From assembly GCF_001640805.2 (NCBI RefSeq), contig NC_066849.1:27286237-27350236 (forward strand): DNA of 64,000 bases. Reading direction: 5' to 3'. The notes beneath the pieces are model-generated. The model saw nothing but the letters and a program-made list of their open reading frames with translations. It was not told the DNA's origin and ran no database searches. The position numbers and the translations under genes are program-made. This document shows positions 45,711 to 58,500 of the stretch, piece by piece. This DNA comes from Lates calcarifer. Taxonomy: Eukaryota > Chordata > Actinopteri > Centropomidae. Position 1 is the first letter of the stretch; each line of letters opens with the position of its first letter.

Positions 45711-48700
45711 GTAAAACTGATGTTTCCTCTTTGTTTACATTCACTGTGGTTGTTGCCTCCACGTGATGAAGGTGTGTGTTTGTGTTCAGTGTCGTCGGTG
45801 GAGCGTCAGCAGGTCCTGGGGGCTCTGGACCGTCTGCACTCCAAACTGGTCCAGAGGGAGGAGTGGACCCACAGCGACACCCTGGGGAACCTGAGGGACA
45901 CCCTGCAGAGTCCTCTGTTCAGCCACATCCTGACCCTGCAGCACTCCATCAAGCAGCTGCGAAACCAGGTGAGAAACACCTGTAACTCTGTGGTACTCAG
46001 AGCCCAGAGATTTTATTTTGGCGTTCTCAGGCGTCTGCGTCCACAAATCCACCGGCTGTCGGCCAATAAGATCTCTCCTTCCTTCTGATCCTTCAGAACA
46101 ACCGCAGAGAAATAATTATTGTTGGTTACAAAGAGAGAGATTGTTGACGTGTGTCATAGCAACAGTGATGTGATCCAAGGTAGCGGTGCATTCAAGTTCC
46201 TCTCTGAAGTCTGATTTTCGAGTTACCAGTCAGAAGTTTGAACCTGAACGTCCACAACCTTTTTTTATTTCACACATTGTTCAGTGTCTTTCTCCCCTTC
46301 TGCATCAACACAGCGCTGCATTCAGGTGCATTTCCACTGATCACAGCAGTGCAGTCGGTCTTCTTCAGACAGTCTGAGAACCTCTGTCGTTCTTGTCAAG
46401 ATTTGTTTGTGGGCCAGAACTTTCAGTGTGAGCCGACTCTGTCTTGATGAAGAATGAAACATCTTTCTTTGGTCTTTTTCTTTATCAGTGGAGACCAGTT
46501 CTGCTCTTATTCTGAGTCCTCGATCATTTCCAACAGTTTGTTCAGTTTGTTGAATGTCTTCAGAAGTTGTTGATGTGCAGGACGTTCATCGTCTTGGACG
46601 TCCTCTCTGCCTTCACTAAATCTTCTGTGCCATTCAAACACACATGCACATGACATGCAGTGTTCCTCGTACGACGTAAGAAAAGATTCAGCTGCTGTTT
46701 TGTTCAATTTCACCAAAAAATTTCAAGTTTTAACACGTTGCTCAACTTTTTAGCAAAAACCAGTTCACTCAACCTTTAATGTATACCTCTCAGTGTGACT
46801 GTGAACCAGGTGGTTTTATTTAGAAGCTCAGTCTCATTATTTAGTAGCCATAACCTTCAGTGAAGACCTGTTGGGTCCAGGTTGTTAAACCACAGGACGT
46901 AGTGAAGTCTGAGAGCTTCGTCTTTTGAACATGACTGTTGAGTCTAAAATGAACCTGAACTCTTCAAAGTTTCAGCAGGACGTTGTTTTCTCTGTGTTTC
47001 ATGTTGAACCGGACTCATCGATCGGCCTGGTTCGTGGTTTCTTTCTGACACATAATCTGGAGTTTGTCCTCCTCTGGTCACACAGTGTAAATGTATATTA
47101 GTGTTTTACCAGCTGTGTTTAACATCAGCGCCGCAGAGTTAATGAACGTTTCCCATCAGATCTGACATGTGGAACTCCGCCCAGGTGTCGACAGCCTATC
47201 AGGTGCCGGCGTTCCTGCCGCCTCCTGTCCGGCACGGTGACCTGGGACGTCGAATCCCCCCCCTCCACCACCCTCCCTCTCTCTCTGCATCGCCATCTGT
47301 ATTCAGCTCCAGCTCGTACTGACGTGGAGCCTTTACAATAAACAATCTGCAGGCCAAATTAAGATAATGGCAATAACCGACGCTGGGCTTCATATTCTAA
47401 GTGCTGCGAAGGTCAGAGCTGAGTCTATGAATGCGTCGGTGGAAGCCGGTGGAGGGTATATGAAGCAGGGACTTCTCTCTCTTTCTTTATTTATTTTCCC
47501 TCCCCTCCCTCCCCCGGCTCTCTGCGGATCTATCAAGCTTTAATATCTAGTGTCTTGGTTTGAGTAACGGCCTTGTCGAGGCGGTATTGATGAAATGGCT
47601 CGGGATCCTGCTCCGTCAGCCTGGCCTAAATAAGCCGCAGACTGATAAGTTTCCACAATGTGAGTGTAAAGGTCATTAATACATTACCTGTTCAGAGAGA
47701 GAGAGCCTGCAGAGGAATCTATTGATTTTTTTTTCCCTTTCTCCTCCCCACTTACCCCCCGGCCTCTCCGCTTCATTTTTTTTCCTCCATGTCTTTCTTT
47801 CTTGTCGACAGCGTCCTTGCATATAAGGGCGCCTCCCCATCTCTCTCTGTTCTCTGTCTCTCTGTCCGTCCCCTCTCGCTTTATCAGCGCTGGATCTTTG
47901 TTTTTGTTTTGGTCGTAAAACCCTGAACGCAGGTGGAAGTTCGTGGCACAAGTTCCTACATGGACTTCACACTTGGTGATCACAGGAAAATAAAACACAC
48001 TGTGGTCAAACGTTTGTGGCTGGGACTCAGATTGTTGTTCAGAGTGACTGACAACATTATGGAGAGGATTCCTGCAGAGATAAATCTTTTATTAAAGAGG
48101 AAGATCCTTTTAGTTTAACCAGAAACATCATTATTATATTAATACCAGACTCCATTGACAAAAACAGGGATTTAACCAGGAGCTGCTGGAATACCACTGC
48201 CTCCATCTGTTAGTGTGTTTGTGTTACTGTGTGGTACTTTTACTTCAGTAAAGTATCTGATTACTTCTTCCACCACTGAAAGTCACACAGTAACACAGAC
48301 ACACTAACAGATGGAGGCAGTGGTATTCCAGCAGCTCCTGGTTAAATCCCTGTTTTTGTCAATGGAGTCTGGTAGAGAGATATAGAGATGTTTCTGGTTA
48401 AACTAAAAGGATTAATGATGATGATGATATTAAAATGTGGAACAGAGATTAGAGTAACTGCAACCAGAGAATCAGAGAGTGTCTCCTCAACAGCTGATAT
48501 AATTTATGGTCAAATTTTATTCAGATATTTTCACAATTTTGAATCTTTTCTGCAAAAAAAAAAAAAAGTTTGCAAAAGAAGTTGAGCTGCAACTAATGAT
48601 AATTTTCATTACTGATTAATCTGCAGATTCTTTTCTTGATGAATTAGTTTGTCTATAAAATGTTAGATAACAGTGAAAGGTCCTGAGATAGAAAAAATAG

Positions 48701-49520
48701 ATATAGACTTTATTGTTCGGTAGCTCACAGAGAAACCAGCAGCAATAAAGGAAATGTAATTAGAAATATAAAAGATACAAAAATACTCCAGTAAAAGTAT
48801 GTGTCTTCAAACTGACTGTTTTATTAAACGAACTAATAAAATAAAGAAGAAAAGCAGCAAATCCTCACATTTCAGAAGCTTCAACTAATAAACGTTTCAT
48901 TTATTAATAAAATAGTTGATGAAATAAATCAAAGAATAAGAGAAGAAGAAGATAACAGAAAAAAAAAGTCTTAATTGTGCTTTAAACTCATTGATCGGCA
49001 CCAAAACTAATCAATATGTGCGTCGTTATCATCAGTTTCAGATAATCAGATGTTTTAATGAGTTCATTTACAGTTTTATATGTTTCAGGTCTAAACCAGT
49101 TTTATTGTAACACTCGTCCACAGCAGCTCTGCAGAGCATGTATCACCTCCTATCTGACAATCTCCTCCTCCTCCTCCTCCTCCTCCTCCTCCTCCTCCTC
49201 CTCCTCCTCCTCTGTAGCTGAGCAGTATGCCTCCAGACTCCTGCAGCGAGTTCAGTTTCTCCAAAAAGGGTCAGCTGATCATGAGCGCCGTCGATCGCGC
49301 TGGCAGCTCGGCCCCGCCCACCCTGTCTGCCTCCTCCTCCGTCCTGACCAATGGCTCGTCTCCGCCCGTCCACCAGACTCCGCCCCCGTCTGACCTCCTC
49401 CAGAAGTGGATCCTCACCACTGCCAAGGTGGGCGGAGCCACGACACACCCACAGAACACACTGCATGCATATTAAACAAACAAACTACAGCGTGAACAGA
49501 ATATCAACACACGACCAAAC

Positions 49521-49591
<71 letters not shown>

Positions 49592-52500
49592 AGGGCCGTC
49601 AGACGGAGCTGGTCAGTCTGACCCGGCCTCTCTCCGGAGGTCTGGGCTTCAGTGTGGTTGGTCTGAATCCTGCAGGAAGCAGCAGTCAGGGAGTCTTCGT
49701 CAAACACATCCAACCTGGAGGCATCGCACACAGGTTCAGCTAACACGTCTTTGTTTCCTCCTGCTCGAGCAGAGGGTCGTCATGTGACCATGTGTAGACG
49801 TCATGTGATCAAAGAGACACATCAGTCACATTAGCATTAGTATATCAGTCTGGTTTTGTCAGTTAAAGGTGCTGTATGCAGATTTTTGCTATTGATACAT
49901 AGCTAGCATTAGCATTAGCAGCTGTTTCCTCACCAGTCTTCAGAAACTTAATTCCTTTACTCACCAAGAGTTTGCCTCCAGAGGTCCAAAGTTTAGCTTC
50001 TATTTCTATCGCTTCCTGTTTTTGCCTGAAGTTAGCATGCTAACAGCTAGCCCTGTCCCGCTTGTCTCGTAATGCCACTTTGCTACAGTGAGTCACTGTA
50101 GTGAGTCTGTCCTCAGTCCAACGACGAAGCAGCTCTGCTCAGAGGATATAATCTAACTTCTTGTGTTGTAAACACAATGATGCGTGAGGCTCTTAGTAAA
50201 AAAGCAGCTGTTAATGCTAACATTAGCTATGTAGCAATAGCAGAAGTGTACATACAGCACATTTAAGATCTGATTGACATTAAAAAGCAATGCAGTGAAA
50301 TGAAAAATATAAAAATTTGGTTCTTTGGTTCACTCTCTCAGCTCTCAGCGTCGTTTCAGCTGTTAGCAGCATGTTATCATTTAACAGCGGCTGTACACAG
50401 CTAGCTAATTAGCTTTTAGCCTCCTAGCTTCAGAGTAATAAAGGGTTAGCTAGCTGGTTAGCGTGACTGATATTGGGTCATGTCTGCAGGGATGGGCGTC
50501 TCCAGGAGCGGGACCAAATCCTGGTGATAAACGGCAGCCCTCTGGAGACGGGGATCAGCCAGCAGCAGGCCCTGACCCTGCTGCAGCAGCCCGGGGAGAC
50601 GGTGGAACTGGTGGTGGCCAGGGAGCGCCCGCCCAACGCATCGTCACCCACCGCGCCCATCAACACGGTAAGAAGTCTGATGTTCATCCTCAGAGACCAA
50701 ACTGTGGTAGGTTTTATAATAATGTTGTTCGTCAAAGTCTGAACCTTTTGTGATGAATTCTTTGATCAGTGATCTATATTTTTTTCGTCATGGAGACAGT
50801 TAGCTTACTCAGCAGATGCTAGCAGCAGATTGTTTTATCTGGAATAAAAAATGCAGTATAACTCCAGATGGAAGGTGCTCGACTGATACTAAAGTTTTAC
50901 TACCAGTTGTTGAGAGAAACAGAGGAAAACAAGAAAGGGTCATGAAATCAAACATCACACATGTTTAACCAGAAACATCTCTATATATCACTACCAGACT
51001 CCATTGACAAAAACAGGGATTTTACTGGGAGCTGCTGGAATACCACTGCCTCCATCTGTTAGTGTGTTTGGTTATCCGGTGACTTTCAGTGGTGGAAAAA
51101 GTAATCAGATACTTTATATAAAGTAAGAGTACCACACAGTAACACAAACTAACTAACAGATAGAGGCAGCAGCTCCTATGTTCTGTTTGGTAAAATTCCT
51201 GATTTTGTCAATGGAGTCTGGTATTGATCAATACTGTGCTGATTCCAGAGATTTTTGTCCCTATCAGTCATTTAAACCCAAATCCATGAGAAAAAAGGCT
51301 GAAAAACACCTGAATTATCCTTTAAATTCAGGCTGAGTTTAGCACATTTGTTCGTGGTTTGGTTTTATAGCTCAGTATGAAATTATCTTTAAGGCCTGAT
51401 CCTAAAACAGCAGCAGCGGTGCAGAGGAGCATCGCTGAAATCAGCTTTATCCTGCAGTGTGTGTTCAGCCACACACACATATATACATCATCCAGCATCT
51501 TGGCTGTCACTCAAAACAAGCATTGCTGAGAGGGCGTCAATCATAACTGGAGGTCACTTTGAGGCCACGCCTCTGTATCAGAGTGAGACCTCCTGTTTTA
51601 TGACGAGCTGTAAGTCTGCTGACATTGACTCGGATGATTTTTATGACCTTAAAGCCTATAGGAAATCAAGTTAGTGCTCCACTTGCAGCATCGCTCCTGA
51701 CAATATGTATTTAAGTCTGAGAGGAGCTGCGATCAATGAATGTCGACATGACGTGGGGGAGGGAGGGAGAGAGGGAGAGAGGGAGGGAGGGGGGAGGCAG
51801 AGACAGAGATAAAGAGACAATGGCATCCCCACCTGTGTCTGTCCTATCAGAGGTGAAAGGTCAGAGGGTCAGATAATATCACCTGCAGTGTATTTAGAAG
51901 ACGGAGATGAGACAGAGACGAGTGAGCAAGGTGTTCTCCCTGCAAAGCATTCTGGGTATTGGAGTCTAATGTTTGAATTCTGAGTTTGTACAGTTATTCT
52001 TCTTCTGTTTTCCCAGATTTCTCTGATCTGGTTCCAGACCTCAGAGCGGTTCTCAGGTCTTGTTTTATGCTCATTGGCAGCTTTTTAATTATTTGAAATT
52101 CATGATGATTATGAGGCTGAGATCTCACATTAGAGAGCTCCCAACGAGCCGACTGGCTGCCAAGTAAAGTCCGGTTTTATTTATTTAATCCTCAGAGGGC
52201 CTCACAATCTGCACAGCCTACAACACCTTCTGTCCTTAAAGCTGTGTTCAGATACATAAACTCGACAGTGATTCCCACCGAGGGTTTTACTTTCTCGTTT
52301 ATTCTGGTTCACTTGATATGTAAATTATGTACAAGTCGTGTCCTCCTCCTTCCTCCGCTGCCATTTTCACAAGTTACGTTAGTGGTGCTTCCTCTTCTGC
52401 TACGTAGCCAAGATGGCGACTGTTATGGTTGGGAAGCGTCCGTCATTCCTCACTCAAAATCCTGGTTCTTATACAGAGCTGCAGGAATCAGTGAGGACTT

Positions 52501-55500
52501 AAGACCAAAGATTGAGGACTAAAGACTGACGACTGACAACTGAAGACTGAGGACTGAAGACTGAGGATTGAAGACTGAGGATTGAAGACTGACGACTGAG
52601 GACTAAGACTAAGACTGAAGACTGAGACTAAGACTGAAGACTAAAGACTGAAGACTAAAGACTGAAGACTAAAGACTAAGACTGAAGACTGAGGATTGAG
52701 GATTGAGCAGCAGAGTTTAAATAGAGGCTTTAAATGGTCAAACCCACTGAAAACACTTGTTAAAAATCTGTTTAAATGAAGCTGTTTGGAAGATGAGAGG
52801 TGCTGCTGGAGTTTCTCGTTTTAAAACAAAGGTTGGGAACAAACACTGCAGCTGAGCCAAAGTATTATTAAAAAAAAAAGTTAATGTCTGAGTTATTGGA
52901 GTGAATAACACGAGAGCGCTGACATTTAAATAACCAGGAGAGGAAATTTCAGGAAGAGAAACGACGTGGTGACGAAGCAGAGCAGGTCTGGACTGTTAAT
53001 GTGAGCTGAGGATCACAGGTTAGCTGCAGCCGTAATGATTCTGCCCTGCTCTATTGTTGGGTCATTATCGCACAGAATTACACTGTCCCTCTTGTTTGTT
53101 ACCCTCCTCCTCCTCCTCCTCCTCTCGGCTCGTTGGACCGGGGCCACGTCCTGAATACCAGGCCTCCGATCCTCCCGCTTTTGTTTTATTCATGTCCCGT
53201 TTCTATCGAGGTCACGTTTAATGGAGCTGAGGGCATAAAAAACACAACTCTGGACCAGGTTTTATTGCCGCTCGCCTCCTCAGGGCCCTGGCTAACTATC
53301 CGTCTCCCAACGCCAAGCCTCCTCCACCGAGGCAGATCCAGATCCAGATCCAGGCGACTCTGACCGAGGTGTCTCAGCTCCTGTTCCTGCTGGAGTCAGT
53401 CTGAAGCGTCGTCGCTGTAAAGTGTCTCATAAAGACAGGAATAAATCAGCCAGTCAGATATGATTTTTACAGCTTTTGTCTATTTAGTGAATATTATCCC
53501 TCGATCGATTAGGACAGTGTGTCGGAGAACGCACTCAGGAGTTTAGAGTTAATTTATGGCGCTCCTAAAAATGATGAAAAGCAGAGAGAACAGGGATAAA
53601 AAATAACAGATTGTCCAATTAAAGAAACCTGGAGGGGCCTTTAAAACTGCCTCAACTCACAGGAAATGAACTTAAAGCAGAAGTTAACTGGATGAAGTTG
53701 GAAAACTTCTGAACTCGTTATGATTCTGGTCACGTGACCCAGCCTCGTCCAATCAAAACGTCCAGGTTGAGTCACATCTGAGAAACTGACTCTTCACCTT
53801 TAATCTGCAGAGAAATATGTTTTTTTTAGTTGGGATGGAGGCAGGTGTCAGAGTCTGAATGATCACCTGATCCACCTGGCGAATCACACTCACCTGAACT
53901 TTGATTTTTACCTGGTTTTTCCTCCAAACCAGCCGTTTGATCCGGTTCTTTTTCTGCTTCCCAAACCTGTGCCTGTGGTTTTATTCATTATTTACGAATC
54001 TCACACACTCATTAGATCTTAACACTCATCAGCATCTGTAGAGAACATTTACTCCCTGAAAGATGATCTGATCAACCAAACCTGGAAGGATCAGAAACTT
54101 TAGTCGGTCTCAGTTTATTTTCTGGAATAATCCAAAACACAATGAAAAAATCCCACTGGTTTTTTGTGGAGGAACCAGGCTGATGCTGACTTCAGGTTGG
54201 ACTACAGAAACACATCATCACTGACCGGATTCTTGACTTAATACCTGGGCTGTGGTCAAATACTCAAAAAAATCTCCTTTCCTCACCAATGTCATGAGGT
54301 GAAGGAGAGGTCAGACACATTTAGGAAAGGAGAACTGCAGTATTTAGAGAATCTGACTGCACTTACACTTTTAAAGTAACTTTATTTCTAACACATTGAA
54401 GACCTGTACAGAGGCTACAGTCCAACACATTTATCAGTTACTGACAGGAAACAACAACAAAATTAATACTGTTAAAAGTAAAAACAAACAGGATTGAAAT
54501 GTTTCAATAAAATAATAACATGAGAGGAAAACACAAGCAGAGAAAGTTGAGTCATTAAAATAATGATTTAAGAAATGAGGAAATGTGCGACGGGTCCAGA
54601 ATTAATTATATTCTGATTAAAGTATATAGAGTTTTGTATATGAGTTTTGTGCCTCTTTCCATTGGTTTCTGATCGTGTCTCAAACATAAAACAGGAGCTC
54701 TGTTGTGTTGACATGTTTGTGGATCTGCCGCCATGTGTCGCTTTAACGTTGCTGCTGCAAAGAATCATGGGACGTGATTCTCTCCTTTGGTAAAGGAAGG
54801 TCCAGTGTCTCCTCAGTCAGTGAGAGAAAGACTCGACCTTCTACATCCTTCCCTCATGTTTACCCACTAACCTCTGCTTCCTCCTGTGTCGACTTCATCT
54901 CAGCTGCAGGATGCTAGCAGCTAACACCGCAGCCTCAGGCTAACCAATCATCCAGACTCTGCAGGGGTCAAACCAAAGCTCTTCATCCATAACAAGCTGA
55001 TGTTGCTGTGAACTCTGATCAAACTTCTTTCTCCTGGGTATTGATTTGAATTCAGCCCTGATTTACCTCTCTCCATATTTTCACCAAAACAAACTGGAGA
55101 CCCAGGTGTTACCTTCCCCCACATTAACCTGAACAGAGCGTCGGCGGTAACGGATCCTCTCCTGTGAAAAGACCGAACTTCTATTGGAGAGCGGAGCATT
55201 CAACACATTCAACGAGTGAGTCGACTTTCATTAGACAGAGGAAGACCTCCTCTATCAGATCGGAGCCGTAATAAGAGACCACAGCCACCACCTCTGATTA
55301 CAGCCACTTCATAAAGACAGCCTGAGAGTGTGTGTTAGCAGGTTTCTGCTGCAGCCTCTCATTGATCAGCAGCTGGTATCAGGGAAGAGGAAATGCTCTC
55401 AGCTGGTAATTACCTGCTGAGGTTCACTTTAACGACCTTTCACCTCAGGACAGATAGCAGAGAGTCTGCTGCTCTGCTCCCAGCAGAATAAAGTCAAAAT

Positions 55501-58500
55501 AATTAAGAATGCAACGATTCAGTCATGATTTGTTTCATCTGCATCAAATCGTACTGAGAGAGGAAGAGGAGCTTTCATCTGTCCAACTGGAACATGTCCC
55601 AGTCAGACCTTATCTTTCAAGCTGAGTCTTATTTACAGCTGTTTTCTCACTCTGTTCAAAGCCACCAGACTCCATTGACAAAAACAGGAATTTTAACTGA
55701 GCAGAACACAGGAGCTGCTGGAATACCACTGCCTCCATCTGTTACTGTGTGACTTTCAGTGGTGGAAGAAGTAATCAGATACTTTATATAAAGTAAAAGT
55801 ACCACACAGTACCACAGACACACTAACAGATGGAGGCAGTGGTATTCCAGCAGCTCCCAGTAAAATCCCTGTTTTTGTCAATGGAGTCTGGTAGTGATAT
55901 ATAGAGATGTCTCTGGTTAACTAAAGGATCTTCCTCTTTAATAAAAAGCTCTGTCTCTGGAGGAATCCTATCATCATGCTGTCAGACACTTGGGACACAT
56001 TGTGAGTGTGTGTGTTGGATGGTTTATAAAGAACTGGTTCTGATTCTTTTTTTCTTAATCGTCCTGATGTAAATAAAGTCCTGTCCAACACTGATGTCTC
56101 TCTGTGTCCTCCTCTGTCCTGTGCTGCAGGATCAGTGGGGTCATGTTGAAGAGATCGAGCTGGTGAACGATGGATCGGGTCTGGGCTTCGGGATCGTCGG
56201 GGGGAAGACGACCGGGGTGGTCGTCAGGACGCTCATCCCAAACAGCGTGGCTGATAAGGTATCGTCACAATCAGCTGGTTAGATTTATATCAGAATATAA
56301 AACCTCTGGGTCAACGTCATGAGCTATAATCTAATCTGAAGCCACAGCAGCTACGTTTACAAAGCATTTCTCTGTTGTTTTTAAAGCTGAAGATCATTTG
56401 AAGTGAGGCTGTATGAGGTGTTTCTCCACAGTCAGTTTATTACCTGCAGTACATTTGGGTCGACGATCTCCCAGTTCAGAGACAAAGGCAGGAGCAGTGA
56501 TCCCGTCCCCTGCTGTGGAGAAATGCCCGCCTGAGGAACCAGTATCAGTCTCAGTGTACGTTATATTCAGAGTATTTTTTCTGAGCAGCAGAAGAGGACA
56601 GAGCACAAAACTACAGGAGATGATGTGTTTAAATGTTGACTCCCATCTTCACGTCTCCAGCCCTTGAGCAAGGCACCACGGCCTGGTCTTCCTCTGTGGA
56701 TCCGACGGCAGAAACGTGAGCTGTCGAAGCAGAAATCAGAGGCTGGTGGATGTTTCCTGCATAAATAACAGTGGAAACAGGAGCGGTACATTAGGACAGA
56801 CAGCAGGCAGCAGCAGGATGAATCATCGCTTTGTAAAAGAGGATTAATTAGATCAATTAGATTAATTTCCCCGCAGAGAGGAGGGAAAAAGCTTTGACAC
56901 TGATGTTTTTAACCACTCGGCTTTTCAACTCCCTTCCTCTCCATTTGTTCAAATAAAAACTCCTCCCTCCTCTTCTCCTCCTCTCTCTCTCTCTTTATGT
57001 TCATCCCTCTCTTCTTTTCCTCTTACTGTTTCCTCTTCTCTCTCCTCCATCTTTGTCTCGCTCTGTTTTCTGTCTCGTCCTCCTCTCATCTGTTTTACTC
57101 CCCCACAGCAGGTGTCAGACACCGACTGGATTCATTGGCTTGTAGCCGACGTTCATGTTTAGTTTGGTGTAAAATAAAACACTGGGAAATCAAAGTTTAC
57201 TGAAGTACAGTCAAGGCTTCAGGTTATTTAAATCACCACAAAATCCAGTCGACAAGTACGAGCTGAATCTCGGGTTGTGAGGAGCTTGAACAAATAAAGT
57301 TATCTATGTTTTCAAAGCAGAAATCCTGTTACTTTGATTCAGCCAAGTCAGTAGTTTCTGTCTGGATGTTTTCTCTGCAGTATGACAGAGTCCAACAGTG
57401 ATGATGTGTTTCTGTAGTCCAACCTGAAGTTAGCATCAGCCTGGTTTTGGATTATTCCAGGAAATAAACTGTGAGCCAGCTAAAGTTTCTGATCCTTCAG
57501 GTTTAGTTGATCAGATCATCTTCACAGATGAACACCACTGTTCTGATGTTTGAAGTAAGAAGCTAATGTTAGGCTATAAACCAACTACACCACGGTCACA
57601 TGACGTCAACTCAAAAATAAAACTGAACTAAATCAAATGTTTTTAGTTCAGATTTACTAATGTCCAGTTTTTCAGACGTGATCAGGAAACATATGAAACT
57701 TTCCCTCTGACCGCCTCTTCTCCTCCAATCAGGACGGCCGTCTCCGCACAGGTGACCACATCCTTCGCATCGGGCCGACGCCCACCAGCGGCCTCACCAG
57801 CGACCAGGTGGTCAAGGTGCTGCAGGGGTGCGGGAGTCACGTGACCATGCTGATCGCCAGGGATCCGCGAGGTCAGAGGTCGACGGGTCCTCCTCCCCCG
57901 CCACCTCCAGACTCCGCCCCCGTCTCCTCTTTACCCCCACGACCCCCCGAACTGCCCGTCCAGCGCCCCGTCGTGGCCCCCCAGCGCCGGCTCAGCAAGA
58001 CGGTGAGCAGGTTTTAAATCCTGGTCTCTGGAGAAGGAGTTTGTTTCCTGTCTCCTCTCAGACTCTGTTTGTGTTTTTCAGCCCAACCTGGAGGGATATG
58101 AGATCCACGAGGTTCCTCTGACCAAGAAGGACGGCCAGAGCCTCGGCATCTCCATCATCGGCTACAATCCTCTGACCAGCCAAGGTAGGAGAGGAAAGAA
58201 AAAAGTTTTTATTTTGAAGCAGCTTTGGGGCTTTTACTGTGAAGGGCTGATTTATGTGCATATTTTTCAACACTTTTTTTCTTGGTCTTTGTTGGGACTT
58301 TTTAAACATTTATTAATAAATAATTTCTAAATAAAATCATGAGTTGAAAAATCTTTGTTTTCTTTTTCCCGTTAAATTCCATCTCTCTCTCTCTCTGTTT
58401 CTCTCACTGTGTGTCGGTGTCTCTCGTCCCGTTCAGATGCAGTTGGTGTTTTTGTCAAACACGTGGTTCCGGGCAGCGCCGCAGATCAGAGCGGAAACAT

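Larger units (their letters stand above)
45969..49217 (+). other. patj: patj intron
   Basis: Contains a mariner transposase relic (46507-46750), a repeat shared with 40135-40260, a repeat-poor stretch with homeobox-like motifs (47290-47700), foldback copy D (48020-48420), AT-rich DNA and (CTC)n (49162-49212) directly before the next acceptor. Confidence 0.8.
50668..56129 (+). other. patj: patj intron
   Basis: Contains foldback copies E (50955-51328) and F (55640-55985), a GA-rich patch (51757-51800), a degenerate GACTGAAGACTGAGG repeat (52490-52708), repeat-poor stretches with regulatory appearance (53010-53310, 55200-55480) and otherwise AT-rich DNA. No exon recognised. Confidence 0.8.

Noticed and set aside
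45639..46088. Single long frame through the patj start and L27 exons, starting upstream of 45689
   Set aside because: It reads through a 79-nt intron with good splice sites; splicing MFENVPT to the L27 exon is in phase.
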